Part shown: positions 7,614-16,706 of the stretch, in pieces
Layout: every line of letters starts with the position of its first letter
Numbering within the stretch: the stretch's first letter is position 1
Assembly: GCA_900547955.1 (NCBI GenBank)
Contig: URIR01000006.1
Span: 1-63,735 of the forward strand
Source of the DNA: an uncultured Eubacteriales bacterium
GTDB lineage: Bacteria > Bacillota > Clostridia > Christensenellales > QALW01
DNA length: 63,735 bases
Direction of reading: 5' to 3'
Notes under the pieces: generated by a model
What the model saw: the letters and a program-made list of their open reading frames with translations, nothing else
What the model was told of the DNA's origin: nothing
Database searches by the model: none
Program-made: the position numbers and the translations under genes

Positions 7614-10229
7614 TTATTTTTCAAACACAGGGAAACAGCTGAACTCGTCCTGCTCCAAATCGAAATACGGGATTACATCGTATTCATCCAGGCCCTTTAC
7701 GGCAAATTCCAGCTTTTCTCCCTTTCTAACAAGGCGTTCGAGCAATTCATCCACACTAATAGGCAGCACAAGCGTCGGCTCGTTATCCCCTATACCCTCG
7801 CTGGTCAGCGGGCCGCGCACAGCCATAAGCAGAGGACCGTATTCCAAAGCATAGCGCTTCTTACCCTCTACATTATTAGCGCCCTTATACTGCGTAGCCT
7901 TCATAGCCATAGGCAATTTAAAGCTTATAACCGTGCAGCCTTCCCATTCACGGTCAAATACAGCGTATCCTCCGGGCTCTCCCGTCGCCGCTTTCTCGCC
8001 GTCAATATAAATTTCAGTCGGCTGAGTCATCCAGCGGGGCATACGCACTCTAAGCTTCATACGGCCCTTCTCAGGCGCTTTCACCGTCAAATAAACCGTA
8101 TCCTCATACGGGAAGCGAGTATCCATACTAACCGTAAAGGTTTTGCCGTCCACCGCAATATCCATAGCCGCAGCAGAGAAGAGATTAACATAAACGCCCT
8201 CCGCGTCAGGCATGTATATAAATTGCGGAATCATGCCAATAGCCGCCGTCGCCTGAATTTCACAGCAGGTATTAAAGCGGCCGGGAGCATATTTCACGCC
8301 GTTCATATGATTGAAATACCTTATTCTGCCATCCTCGCCCTGGCAGGCAAGAACTATATTATAGAGGCTCTGCTCCACATGGAAGGCGTAAAGCTCGTTA
8401 TCCGGCTCAAGCTGAAGCAGTCTGTGATTAAGGTCTATCCAGAATACGTTAGCGCAGGTCTCATAAATATTCGTAGGCAGGTTGGCAATAAGCTGGGAAT
8501 TGGGCGCAACCTCAAAATGCTCGCAGATGCTTATGCCGCCTCCGATATTTTGGAAATAGTTATGATAAATATCCCAGCCGCCCTTGCAGGCATCAAGATA
8601 TTTCTGCTCGCCCGTCGCCTTATATTCCTCAAAGAAAGCCACTATACTGGTGATAAGGTAGTTATGGGGACGATTGAGGGTAAAGCGGTATATGCATTCA
8701 GGGATGCGCTGCTTTAAGAAATCCATCCACCATTCCAAATCGTAATATTTCATGGTGGTAATAATATCGTCAGGAGCGCCTGCAGGGCTGTTATACACCA
8801 TAGGTCCGGCTACGCTTCCCTGTATAGCCATGCTGTCCATAAGCATATAGGGCAGATATTCCTCGGCCGAATTAAACCAGTCGTAGAATTTGCGCAGCAT
8901 ATCGTATACTTCATTAAAACCGGCGAGACCGCAGGCCAGCATGCCTTTAGTAAACATAGCCCTGTCGTAATTCTTTTCCTCGCCTCGGCTGACAAGAGGC
9001 CACGCCTGATGCACCCAGAGCCGGTAATTCTTGCTCTCATACGGCATTAAATATCCGTTATTGTTAGTAAACTGGCGGCGCTCGACAGCGTCAATTATCT
9101 CCTTGGCTATCTTTCTTAATTCCTCATCCTCTATAAAACGCAGGGTATGCCCTATACCGCCCAGCATACGACCTTCGTTTGAAGCTACCAGCATATCCAC
9201 CCATATGCGGTCCCCATCCTTGCCGTCTACCCACAAGGGAAGCTTATAGGAATCCTTTAAATAGCGGATATTCTTATACATGGCGTCCTTAAATACGCCC
9301 TCGCCTATTTTCACGCCGTTTACAGGCACCTGGCCGCGGGGAGTAACAGGATGCCACTCCTCGGGAGGAGTAAAGGTTGTCTCATATCTAGCCATAGCGT
9401 CGGTTTCCTCATCCGAGCGCCTGTTCATGACCGTCCGAACACAGCTAGGCTCGCCTATTTCAAAATAATCAGCGCTGACAACCGTGTCAGAGGCCTTAGC
9501 GTTTTTCCTGCCCGTAACAGTTACCGTCAAACGGCTGAAATGCTCAATTTCATCCTGCCCGCAAAGCTTATCCGCCTCAAACACCAGCGCAGCCGGCTCT
9601 TCCTTTTCAGAATAAAAATCTATTTCTCCGTAATCCTTATCGTTTACAGATACCTTAGCAATACCGCCATTCGGCCCCTTTGGAGCGTACATACGAATAA
9701 ACGGACCGGCAAAATACACTTCCATAAACTCGTCAGGCTCGCTCGTATAAGTTATGCTTCCGCTTTTAGCAGTATCCGAAGGAATGTTTTTAAATTCATA
9801 GGTAAAATGTACGAAGGCGTTATTGCGGTTATCTATATAGTACGCTTCGGGCGCCCTGCCTGTGCACTCAATATAATCTATATCCACCTTTTTATCCTGA
9901 GAAAGCACTTCTATCTTCAGCAAATGCTCGCCCCAAGCCAGCGTGCCCGAATCATAAGCTACCTTATCGGTAATTTTAGTTAAATCCACGTCCGCAACGG
10001 CGGCGCCGTCAAGATATACCCTTATAACGCCGTCGCTGGGCTCCATACCCATAAAAAGCCTTATGCGTTCGCATCCCGACAGCCTGTATTCGGCCCACGC
10101 GCCCTGAGTATGCGTAACGGACGACGTATGATCAAAATATATCAGATGCCTGGGCAGTACCCGGCGATATTCCCAGCCATCCGAATGAGTCATTTCCGAA
10201 TCATTAATAATTCTGATATTATCAGACAT
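7614..10229 (-). CDS. GH127/DUF1680 family glycoside hydrolase (beta-L-arabinofuranosidase type)
   Basis: This large cytoplasmic enzyme (871 aa, no signal peptide) would remove arabinofuranose or related sugars from plant-derived oligosaccharides. The zinc-thiolate site of the family is visible as Glu590-x-Cys592 (YETCAN) and the Cys655-Cys656 pair (FNTCCE); in HypBA1 the corresponding cysteine pair contains the nucleophile. The first 280-300 residues are extra compared with the basic GH127 fold and look like two beta-sandwich modules. The frame is open 32 codons upstream, but AGGAGGG sits 7 nt before the ATG at 10229. It is divergent from an AraC regulator, which probably controls it. The exact substrate is uncertain. 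Confidence 0.88.
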   Translation of the reverse strand: MSDNIRIINDSEMTHSDGWEYRRVLPRHLIYFDHTSSVTHTQGAWAEYRLSGCERIRLFMGMEPSDGVIRVYLDGAAVADVDLTKITDKVAYDSGTLAWGEHLLKIEVLSQDKKVDIDYIECTGRAPEAYYIDNRNNAFVHFTYEFKNIPSDTAKSGSITYTSEPDEFMEVYFAGPFIRMYAPKGPNGGIAKVSVNDKDYGEIDFYSEKEEPAALVFEADKLCGQDEIEHFSRLTVTVTGRKNAKASDTVVSADYFEIGEPSCVRTVMNRRSDEETDAMARYETTFTPPEEWHPVTPRGQVPVNGVKIGEGVFKDAMYKNIRYLKDSYKLPLWVDGKDGDRIWVDMLVASNEGRMLGGIGHTLRFIEDEELRKIAKEIIDAVERRQFTNNNGYLMPYESKNYRLWVHQAWPLVSRGEEKNYDRAMFTKGMLACGLAGFNEVYDMLRKFYDWFNSAEEYLPYMLMDSMAIQGSVAGPMVYNSPAGAPDDIITTMKYYDLEWWMDFLKQRIPECIYRFTLNRPHNYLITSIVAFFEEYKATGEQKYLDACKGGWDIYHNYFQNIGGGISICEHFEVAPNSQLIANLPTNIYETCANVFWIDLNHRLLQLEPDNELYAFHVEQSLYNIVLACQGEDGRIRYFNHMNGVKYAPGRFNTCCEIQATAAIGMIPQFIYMPDAEGVYVNLFSAAAMDIAVDGKTFTVSMDTRFPYEDTVYLTVKAPEKGRMKLRVRMPRWMTQPTEIYIDGEKAATGEPGGYAVFDREWEGCTVISFKLPMAMKATQYKGANNVEGKKRYALEYGPLLMAVRGPLTSEGIGDNEPTLVLPISVDELLERLVRKGEKLEFAVKGLDEYDVIPYFDLEQDEFSCFPVFEK

Positions 10230-10349
10230 ATATAGCCCTCCTAAAATAAAATTCATTAAAAGTTTAAACACGGCGTGCAAAAAAATATTGCATTTTATGA
10301 ACATCTTATTGTACAATAATATCACATTATATAAAAGGAGCGTTAAGCC
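10230..10349. promoter_or_regulatory. divergent control region between GH127 and AraC genes
   Basis: Only 120 bp separate the two divergent start codons, so both promoters and any regulator site must lie here. A small palindrome ATTGTACAAT is centred at 10312/10313. On the minus strand TTGCAC (10275-10280) followed after 16 bp by TAATGA is a possible GH127 promoter. AAAGGAG for the AraC gene lies near 10335. Assignments of the boxes are tentative. Confidence 0.4.
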
Positions 10350-11282
10350 ATGCCTCCCAAAAGTTTACCTTATTCCAAAATAGTGCATTGGTACAGCAAT
10401 TATTTTTTCAATCAATCCTCCCCTATACTCGCCAGGGCCTTCTATCAGGAAAATTACGAGGCTGGAATGCATATACACGACTTCTACGAGCTGAATTTCA
10501 TCCTGGATGGACAAGGCTATCATTATTTTAACAATGGCTGCTACGAAATAGGAAAAAACGATATATTTATTATTCCTCCAGGCTACTGGCACGGATATTA
10601 TCCTACTCAATCCATAAAGCTGTATCATATAATGCTGCATAAAAATTTTTTCATCCAATATGCAAAAGAAATGAGCCTTTTGCCCGCTTACCCCATACTG
10701 CTTACCATGGAGCCGTCCTACGGAAAAGAAGCCAGCCGTTATTACCTTAAGCTGAACGACGAACAGATGCACGCGCTTATACCTCAGCTTGAGGCAATTT
10801 CAGCGCTTTACGCCGATTCAAAAAACGATACTGCGCCCATGGCCCACGCCCTCTCCGTTTATATTCTCTCCTATATATGCCGCATTTATAAGGAAAAATA
10901 CATATGTACGGGCAATGAGGTATGGGAGAATTCCGTCTCACGCAATATATTAAAATGCATAAATTACATACAGGAGCATTATGGAGAAAGTATCACGCTG
11001 GACAAGCTTACAGAGCTGGCCAACGTCTCCCGCGCTACTCTGTTCAGATATTTTATAAAGCTTACAGGGGTAACGCCCATGAATTACCTTACCGCATTCA
11101 GGCTTTCCAAAGCACGTGAAATGCTAAACCAAAACGATATGTCCATAGCGGATATCGCCGTCGCATGCGGATTTTACGATTCATCCCATTTAAACCGATT
11201 TTTCAGCAGAGCCTATGGCTGTACGCCTGGGCATCACAGAAAACTAATGCGCGAAGCGCCCATTTCCAAACCAAAAAAATAA
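10350..11282 (+). CDS. AraC family regulator with cupin sensor domain
   Basis: A 310-aa transcription factor. The N-terminal half is a cupin-type sugar-sensing barrel (HIHDFYELNFILDGQGYHY and the turn IPPGYWHGYY). The C-terminal 100 residues carry two helix-turn-helix motifs of the AraC family (TLDKLTELANVSRATLFRYF and SIADIAVACGFYDSSHLNRF). It is divergent from the GH127 gene with a shared 120-bp control region, so activation of that gene by an arabinose-type sugar is the simplest reading. AAAGGAG lies 9 nt before the ATG. Confidence 0.92.
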   Translation: MPPKSLPYSKIVHWYSNYFFNQSSPILARAFYQENYEAGMHIHDFYELNFILDGQGYHYFNNGCYEIGKNDIFIIPPGYWHGYYPTQSIKLYHIMLHKNFFIQYAKEMSLLPAYPILLTMEPSYGKEASRYYLKLNDEQMHALIPQLEAISALYADSKNDTAPMAHALSVYILSYICRIYKEKYICTGNEVWENSVSRNILKCINYIQEHYGESITLDKLTELANVSRATLFRYFIKLTGVTPMNYLTAFRLSKAREMLNQNDMSIADIAVACGFYDSSHLNRFFSRAYGCTPGHHRKLMREAPISKPKK

Positions 11283-11322
11283 ATAACAGGTTTATTTCTT
11301 AATATATCTGAAATTCATACTC

Positions 11323-11349
11323 AAAACCGACTTATTAAAAGCCGGTTTT
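11323..11349. terminator. bidirectional terminator between AraC and kinase genes
   Basis: AAAACCGAC (11323-11331) pairs with GCCGGTTTT (11341-11349) with one mismatch. The A-run and T-run at the two sides let it end transcripts arriving from the plus-strand AraC gene and from the minus-strand kinase gene. Confidence 0.65.
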
Positions 11350-11370
11350 TGCATATTGAAAATTTCTTTC

Positions 11371-12783
11371 TTAAACAGGAAGCTCAAACCAGAACGTGCT
11401 TCCCTGCTCATTGGTCTGCACTCCGCACGCGCCTCCATGCAGCTCGCACACGGTTTTAACAATGCTCAGCCCCAGCCCCGTGCCCGTTTTCCCTTTATTG
11501 CGGCCCGAGCTTTGACTGTAATATCTGTCCCATATATGAGGCAGAATTTCAGATGGAATTCCTTTTCCGGTATCCCTAACCGATATGCGCACCCTATGAC
11601 CCGATACTCTTTGAGACACATATATCTTTTTATCTGAACCTGTGAAATCCACGGCATTTAAAAGCAGATTATATACTGCCTGAGCTATCCTGCTCTTATC
11701 CGCCGTAACGCTTACAGAACAGTCATAATTAAAGCTGATAGCATAGCCGTCCTTTTGGGTTAGCTGATTCATGCGTTCCACTAATTCCCCCACAGCTTCC
11801 GTCAGATTGAATTTTTCCAAAGACAGCATTTTTTCACCCGCCTGAAGCCTGGACAAATCCAGCAGGTCATGCACCAGCCCGGTAAGTCGCTTAGCCTCGT
11901 CTATAATAATCTGCGCATTTTCTGGAGTATTTTCATCCGGCAAATCTCTCATAGCCTCGGCATAGCCGCTGATAAGCGTAAGAGGCGTGCGCAGGTCGTG
12001 TGAAACGTTAGCTATAAGCTGCCTGCGCTCATTCTCCATGCGTGATATCTCGCCCGCAGCATTATTAAGCGCGCCCGTAAGCTCATTTATCTCCTTATAT
12101 CCGTTTGATTCAAAAGTAACGTCATAATTGCCCGCCGCAAGCTGCTGCACAGACTGCTTAAGATGCTTTATTGGTCTGTCCACCAGCTTGGATATGATAA
12201 GGGCCATCACTATGGAAAGCGCTGCAAGCGCGCCTGTAATATAATAAAGCTGCACCCGCAGAGTCTGAACGGTAGAATCTACCGGCGAAATACGCGCGTT
12301 TATAAGCACAGCCGTATTTCTGTCCAGCAGCTTAACATATATTATGCTTTGGGCCGAGGTCTCCTTTGGCTGCCAGCCTCCAAAATATTTTATTTGAGCG
12401 TAGCTCACCCATTCTCCCGTCTCTTCCGCCTGTTCGATAAGCAAATAACGCTCCCAGCTGGACATCTTATGTATAACGCAGTCCATAAATCTGTCGGCTG
12501 AATACAGTTCGGCTCCATCCCTGTCAAGCAGCATTATGCAACTGTCGTTTTCTCCCGCCAAAGTCCATATAAGCCCGCTGTCCGTACCGAAATTATCCGC
12601 ACGCTCAATTTTATCGGCGCAGGAGCGCACTCCGTTTATCTTAATGCTTTTATAGAAGCTGTCCAAAAACACCACCTGAAACAGCCAGAGCAAAATAATA
12701 ATCGCCGCGCTGAAACACATAAGCAGTATTATAAGCTTCCATTTTATACTTATGCCCTTTTTGAGCTTTTTTTGTTTATCCAT
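11371..12783 (-). CDS. sensor histidine kinase
   Basis: A 470-aa membrane kinase. Two membrane segments (about 15-40 and 178-200) bracket an extracytoplasmic sensor of about 135 residues. A HAMP linker (200-250), a dimerisation domain with phosphoacceptor His262 (VSHDLRTP) and an ATPase domain follow, the last with N-box Asn376, DTGKGIP (404-410) and TGLGLS (435-440). It is the partner of the response regulator upstream. Unusually, its Shine-Dalgarno GGAGGG (12790-12795, 6 nt before the ATG) is the terminal repeat of the miniature element inserted between the two genes. Confidence 0.93.
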   Translation of the reverse strand: MDKQKKLKKGISIKWKLIILLMCFSAAIIILLWLFQVVFLDSFYKSIKINGVRSCADKIERADNFGTDSGLIWTLAGENDSCIMLLDRDGAELYSADRFMDCVIHKMSSWERYLLIEQAEETGEWVSYAQIKYFGGWQPKETSAQSIIYVKLLDRNTAVLINARISPVDSTVQTLRVQLYYITGALAALSIVMALIISKLVDRPIKHLKQSVQQLAAGNYDVTFESNGYKEINELTGALNNAAGEISRMENERRQLIANVSHDLRTPLTLISGYAEAMRDLPDENTPENAQIIIDEAKRLTGLVHDLLDLSRLQAGEKMLSLEKFNLTEAVGELVERMNQLTQKDGYAISFNYDCSVSVTADKSRIAQAVYNLLLNAVDFTGSDKKIYVSQRVSGHRVRISVRDTGKGIPSEILPHIWDRYYSQSSGRNKGKTGTGLGLSIVKTVCELHGGACGVQTNEQGSTFWFELPV

Positions 12784-12789
12784 ATATTA

Positions 12790-13063
12790 CCCTCCGTTTA
12801 CAAGGAATTACACGCCTCAAAACAGGATAATTTCTTCATTTTCTGCGTTATCCTCAATCAGCGTACTTTCCAGTACGCTTTCTTAGTCTGCCTTGAAAAT
12901 GAAGAAATTCTTTTTCTTTGAGTTCTCCAGAGTCAGAAGGCATAAAATTTGTGCCAGGTAAAGCGCGCTTGAACGAGAAATGTACCGGGCGTACATGGAA
13001 TCAAAGCAACGCAACAGAACGCAAATTTTATGCCTTCTGACCGTCTTCCTTGTAAACCGAGGG
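12790..13063. mobile_element. miniature inverted-repeat element (MITE), copy 2
   Basis: A 274-bp copy of the element at 5393-5671. Its ends CCCTCCGTTTACAAGGAA (12790-12807) and TTCCTTGTAAACCGAGGG (13046-13063) are inverted with one mismatch and flanked by TA (12788-12789, 13064-13065). Both internal hairpins are conserved. It lies inside a two-component operon, between the regulator stop (13106) and the kinase ATG (12783). No Rho-independent T-run follows the hairpins on the minus strand, so transcription may continue through it. Confidence 0.85.
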
Positions 13064-13105
13064 TATCTTAACCTATATGCTTTATGGCTTCCCCAACAAT
13101 ACACG

Positions 13106-13774
13106 CTATCCTTCAAACCGATAGCCTACTCCGCGAAGAGTAGCTATAACCCCGCTTGCACTTCCCAGACTTTTGCGCAGCATTTTTATATGAGTATCCA
13201 GCGTTCTGTCGTCTCCAAAATAATCATATCCCCAAACCGCCGAAATAATCCTCTCCCTGGACAGCGCAATATTCCTGTTTTCAGCCAGATAAAAAAGCAA
13301 ATCATATTCCTTTGGGGTCAAATTTATCTCTTTATCCTCAACATATACCTTACGTGCAGTAAAATCTATTTTCAACTCGTTTTTCTGATAGATTTTATGA
13401 CTTCCTTCCTTTTTGCCCGAGCGCTTCATAATCGCCTCTATACGCATCATAAGCTCGCGCGGAGAAAAGGGCTTTACTACATAATCGTCCGCCCCTAATT
13501 CAAAGCCGTGCAGCTTATCATATTCCTCGCCCCTGGCTGACAGCATGATAACCGGAGCCTGACTGAATTCCCGCAGCGCTTTAACTGCGCTGAATCCGTC
13601 CAGTTCAGGCATCATAATATCCATTATTATAATATCAAATTTTTCTTTGCGGCAGATGCTTACTGCTTCCTGGCCATTCTGAGCCTCAAATACTTCATGT
13701 CCTTCCAGCAGCGCATATTTCTTTATAAGCGTTCGAATACGCTCCTGATCGTCAACTATAAGCAGCTTATACAA
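13106..13774 (-). CDS. OmpR-family response regulator
   Basis: A 222-aa two-domain regulator. The receiver domain has acidic residues VDD (8-10), phosphoacceptor Asp52 (IIMDIMMP) and Lys101 (VVKPF). The C-terminal winged-helix domain ends GVIATLRGVGYRFEG, typical of OmpR/PhoB proteins. It lies 44 bp downstream of the beta-helix lipoprotein gene and upstream of the kinase, so the three are probably one unit. The kinase and this regulator form a cognate pair. Confidence 0.94.
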   Translation of the reverse strand: MYKLLIVDDQERIRTLIKKYALLEGHEVFEAQNGQEAVSICRKEKFDIIIMDIMMPELDGFSAVKALREFSQAPVIMLSARGEEYDKLHGFELGADDYVVKPFSPRELMMRIEAIMKRSGKKEGSHKIYQKNELKIDFTARKVYVEDKEINLTPKEYDLLFYLAENRNIALSRERIISAVWGYDYFGDDRTLDTHIKMLRKSLGSASGVIATLRGVGYRFEG

Positions 13775-13818
13775 ATATTTTTCACTCTCCGAATAAGGGG
13801 ACCAATTCCCACTAGAAT

Positions 13819-15660
13819 TTAATTTCTTATGCTTCCCGGCTGCATTTTGCCGCCCCCAAGAATATCGCCAGGCATGCCGCTTCCTTGTTGCTCGCCTCCA
13901 GGCATATTGCCTGAAACAGCTTGCTTTTTGCCAAGACTCATAACGCTGCTGCTGAAAACAAATTCATACGCCAATTCTCCCGGCGTATAATTATCCCTGG
14001 CAAAACCGCATGCGTCCGTTTCCGCCTCTCCTCCAGTATAAATACGGAAGCTTTTTCCCTGACAAAGCTCAGGAGCGGAAAAAACTATTGAATCAAAGCT
14101 CTTGCCCGGCTTAAAAGCAGCTATCAAATTATCCTGACCGTCAGTAATCGCCGCAAATTTCCCCGCCTCGCAGGGTTGATTAAAAAACGCCAAAATACTG
14201 CTCTGCCCAGCCGCCTGCGAAACATTCATAGCCATAGCCGAGCTGCCCGCCGCAATTAAAATTCCTCCGCTTAATTCAAAGCTGCCATCGTAATCCAGCG
14301 CTCCATTTCCGCCGTCATCCGGGCCGCTTATAAGCAGCATGCCTCCCGTCATATACACGCTGCCGTTGCTGTCTATGCCGTCTCCCGACGCCTCTATAAA
14401 GATATATCCGTCCTCAATACTTATATTTGTCCCGTTTTCCTGCTTGTCATATGAAAAACCGTCTCCCGGCCTCATACTGCCGGTATCTGACCCTCCGGCA
14501 GAATTGACGCCGTCATCCTCGGCGTTAATAATAATGCGGCCTCCCTTGATATTTACATTCAGGCCCTCAAGTCCCTCATAGGATTCCAGCACGCTTATAT
14601 TGCCGCCCGAAACGGTAAGCGTTCCGTCAGCATGCGCCCCGTCGTCCCCCGTGCTAACCGTCACATCTCCGCCGGTAATATTCAATTCGCCGTTGCTGTG
14701 AAGCGCGTCGTCAGCCGAATCTATAATTAAGCTTCCTCCTGAAATATTCAAGCTGTTCTGCGCCTTAAGTCCCTTTTGACTCTCCTCCTCCAGCAAAGAA
14801 CCCGAATACTGCGCGCTGCCGCCTCCCGAAGTAATCTTATGCCTGCCGCCCGCCACCATCAAGGAATTAGCCGCCTGCATACCGTCCTTTTGCGCCTTAA
14901 GCGCAAGCTCGCCGCTTAAAATAATTATATTTCCCTTCTGAGAGTCCTCATCATTAGTGCTCCTAAGGCCGTCGCCCGAAGCGCTAATTTTCAAAACTCC
15001 GCCGTCTATTGCCAGAGAGTCCCTGCCCACAAGGCCGTTATCGACAGCCTCCACCATTATTTCTCCGCCGGTAATTTTTAGAACGTCCTTTGAGCCTATC
15101 CCGTTATTAAAAAGAGCTTTAACCGCCAGACTGCCCCGGCCGTTTATAGTTAAATCATCCTTGCTGAATATTGCAGCGTTAGGTTCTTCTTCCTCGGGTG
15201 CATCGTATGTATAGCTTTGACCATCCGTTATATAATTTTTAGTGCCTTCGCTCAGCGTTATAATAGTTTTATCCGACCTTTTTATATATACAGGAGCGCT
15301 TGTTGGGCATTCCAGGCTCAAACCGTCAAAAATTATGTGTACGACGCAGTCCTCCGCATCCACTATCAGCCTGCCGTTTTCAGACTGTCCTGAAACAATA
15401 TAATCTCCCGAACGAGTTATAACCGCAGTATTCTTATCCGCCTCAGCTCCGTCTCCCTCAATTGAAACGCCCGACTGAGAAAAAAGAATTTTTGCAGCCT
15501 GAGCAGAATATTCGGTATTATAATCGCTTTGATCAAAATCCGCCCCCGGCGATTCTAAGTTACCGGTATCTCCAGGTTGGGAATTTGTCTGTCCGCATCC
15601 GCATAAAAGCATTATAAAAACAAATGCCGATACGGCAGCCGCTATTTTTAAGAATCTCAC
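13819..15660 (-). CDS. DUF4353 beta-helix lipoprotein, probable carbohydrate binding
   Basis: A 613-aa exported lipoprotein. The signal segment ends in LLCGC with the lipid-bearing Cys22. Residues 60-480 contain many repeats of the form GG-x-I-x-I-x-x-x-x-DG, expected to build a right-handed parallel beta-helix, followed by a C-terminal domain and a Gly/Met-rich tail. The plan matches the Cthe_2159/DUF4353 family, whose founding member binds cellulose and acidic sugars. Translation starts at a GTG behind AGAGGA. It heads a group with a response regulator and kinase, which may sense the wall state or the polymer it binds. Catalytic activity is not evident. Confidence 0.85.
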   Translation of the reverse strand: MRFLKIAAAVSAFVFIMLLCGCGQTNSQPGDTGNLESPGADFDQSDYNTEYSAQAAKILFSQSGVSIEGDGAEADKNTAVITRSGDYIVSGQSENGRLIVDAEDCVVHIIFDGLSLECPTSAPVYIKRSDKTIITLSEGTKNYITDGQSYTYDAPEEEEPNAAIFSKDDLTINGRGSLAVKALFNNGIGSKDVLKITGGEIMVEAVDNGLVGRDSLAIDGGVLKISASGDGLRSTNDEDSQKGNIIILSGELALKAQKDGMQAANSLMVAGGRHKITSGGGSAQYSGSLLEEESQKGLKAQNSLNISGGSLIIDSADDALHSNGELNITGGDVTVSTGDDGAHADGTLTVSGGNISVLESYEGLEGLNVNIKGGRIIINAEDDGVNSAGGSDTGSMRPGDGFSYDKQENGTNISIEDGYIFIEASGDGIDSNGSVYMTGGMLLISGPDDGGNGALDYDGSFELSGGILIAAGSSAMAMNVSQAAGQSSILAFFNQPCEAGKFAAITDGQDNLIAAFKPGKSFDSIVFSAPELCQGKSFRIYTGGEAETDACGFARDNYTPGELAYEFVFSSSVMSLGKKQAVSGNMPGGEQQGSGMPGDILGGGKMQPGSIRN

Positions 15661-15926
15661 ACAAACATCATCCTCTCATAATTATAATTCTTCCCCCGAT
15701 GCCTGTATCCTGCCGCACGCTATTGTTAAATTGCCGTTTCTGCTTATTTTATCATCTATAAACTTGTTCTCCAGAAAGCAAATATTTATTCTCTCTTAAT
15801 TTAAAAACAAATAGTTTATCCAGCATATAATCCATGCCTCCTTTCACTCCGTTCAGAATTTTTTCTTATTATTTTGATATAGACGCATGTTTGGCAATTG
15901 AATACAAAATGAAAACTAAATAAAAT

Positions 15927-16436
15927 TTACCGATGAACAGAATACAGAAAATGGAGCATATCCCCATTGTAGTATTGTGTGATAAATTCATCTTCTTTTT
16001 TCATACCAATACTTTCCGCCACTTTCATAGAAGAATGGTTATCTGATTTTATAATGGAATATACTTTATCTCTGTTTAATTGTTCAAAAGCATATCTTTT
16101 ACAGCCACTCGCCGCTTCACTTGCATATCCATTATGCCAAAAACTTTCTTTTAATAAATAACCGATTTCCAACACTTCTTTGTCCTTATAGGGTTGTATC
16201 GTCAAACCAGCCTGTCCTATCATCTCGCCAGTATTCTTTAATATCATCGCCCATAATCCAAAGCCATATTTTTTATATCTTTCTATTTGTCGGTCCAGCC
16301 ATTCCTGTACGTCGTTGTCTGAAAAGTCATGTTCATAAGCATACATAACTTTAGGATTTTGCAAGATTTCAGCTAAATCTCCATAATCATTTTGGTTCAT
16401 TTCTCGCAAATATAAACGTTCTGTTTCTAATATCAT
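15927..16436 (-). CDS. GNAT acetyltransferase, RimJ/RimL type
   Basis: A 169-aa N-acetyltransferase of the GCN5-related fold. It begins with the family opening ILETERLYLREM, has the acetyl-CoA region LEIGYLLKESFWHNGYASEA and the closing SIIKSDNHSSMKVAESIGM. Members acetylate protein N-termini or small molecules, and the substrate here is unknown. The gene and its flanks are distinctly more AT-rich than the neighbours, suggesting recent acquisition. No partner gene is adjacent. The 266-bp gap upstream, before the lipoprotein gene, shows nothing clear. Confidence 0.85.
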   Translation of the reverse strand: MILETERLYLREMNQNDYGDLAEILQNPKVMYAYEHDFSDNDVQEWLDRQIERYKKYGFGLWAMILKNTGEMIGQAGLTIQPYKDKEVLEIGYLLKESFWHNGYASEAASGCKRYAFEQLNRDKVYSIIKSDNHSSMKVAESIGMKKEDEFITQYYNGDMLHFLYSVHR

Positions 16437-16706
16437 TATATATTCTATCTCCTCAAATTCGTGTTTGTTAATTTGTCTGCTTAAATTATAGCAGCCATAT
16501 ATAAATTCTTCTATCCTTTCGTCCTCGCATAGTATATTTATTCTTATATCTGTCTATATTGTATTATATCATTACAAGAAATCCGGGCACCATTTGGTCA
16601 CCAAAGCGTTAGAAACCATTGTTCTTGTGTATGTTTCAATGTATAAAAAGTCAGTATTTACCATGGTTTTTACAGCTCAAGACTTTTAAATATCAAAAAA
16701 CAACTA

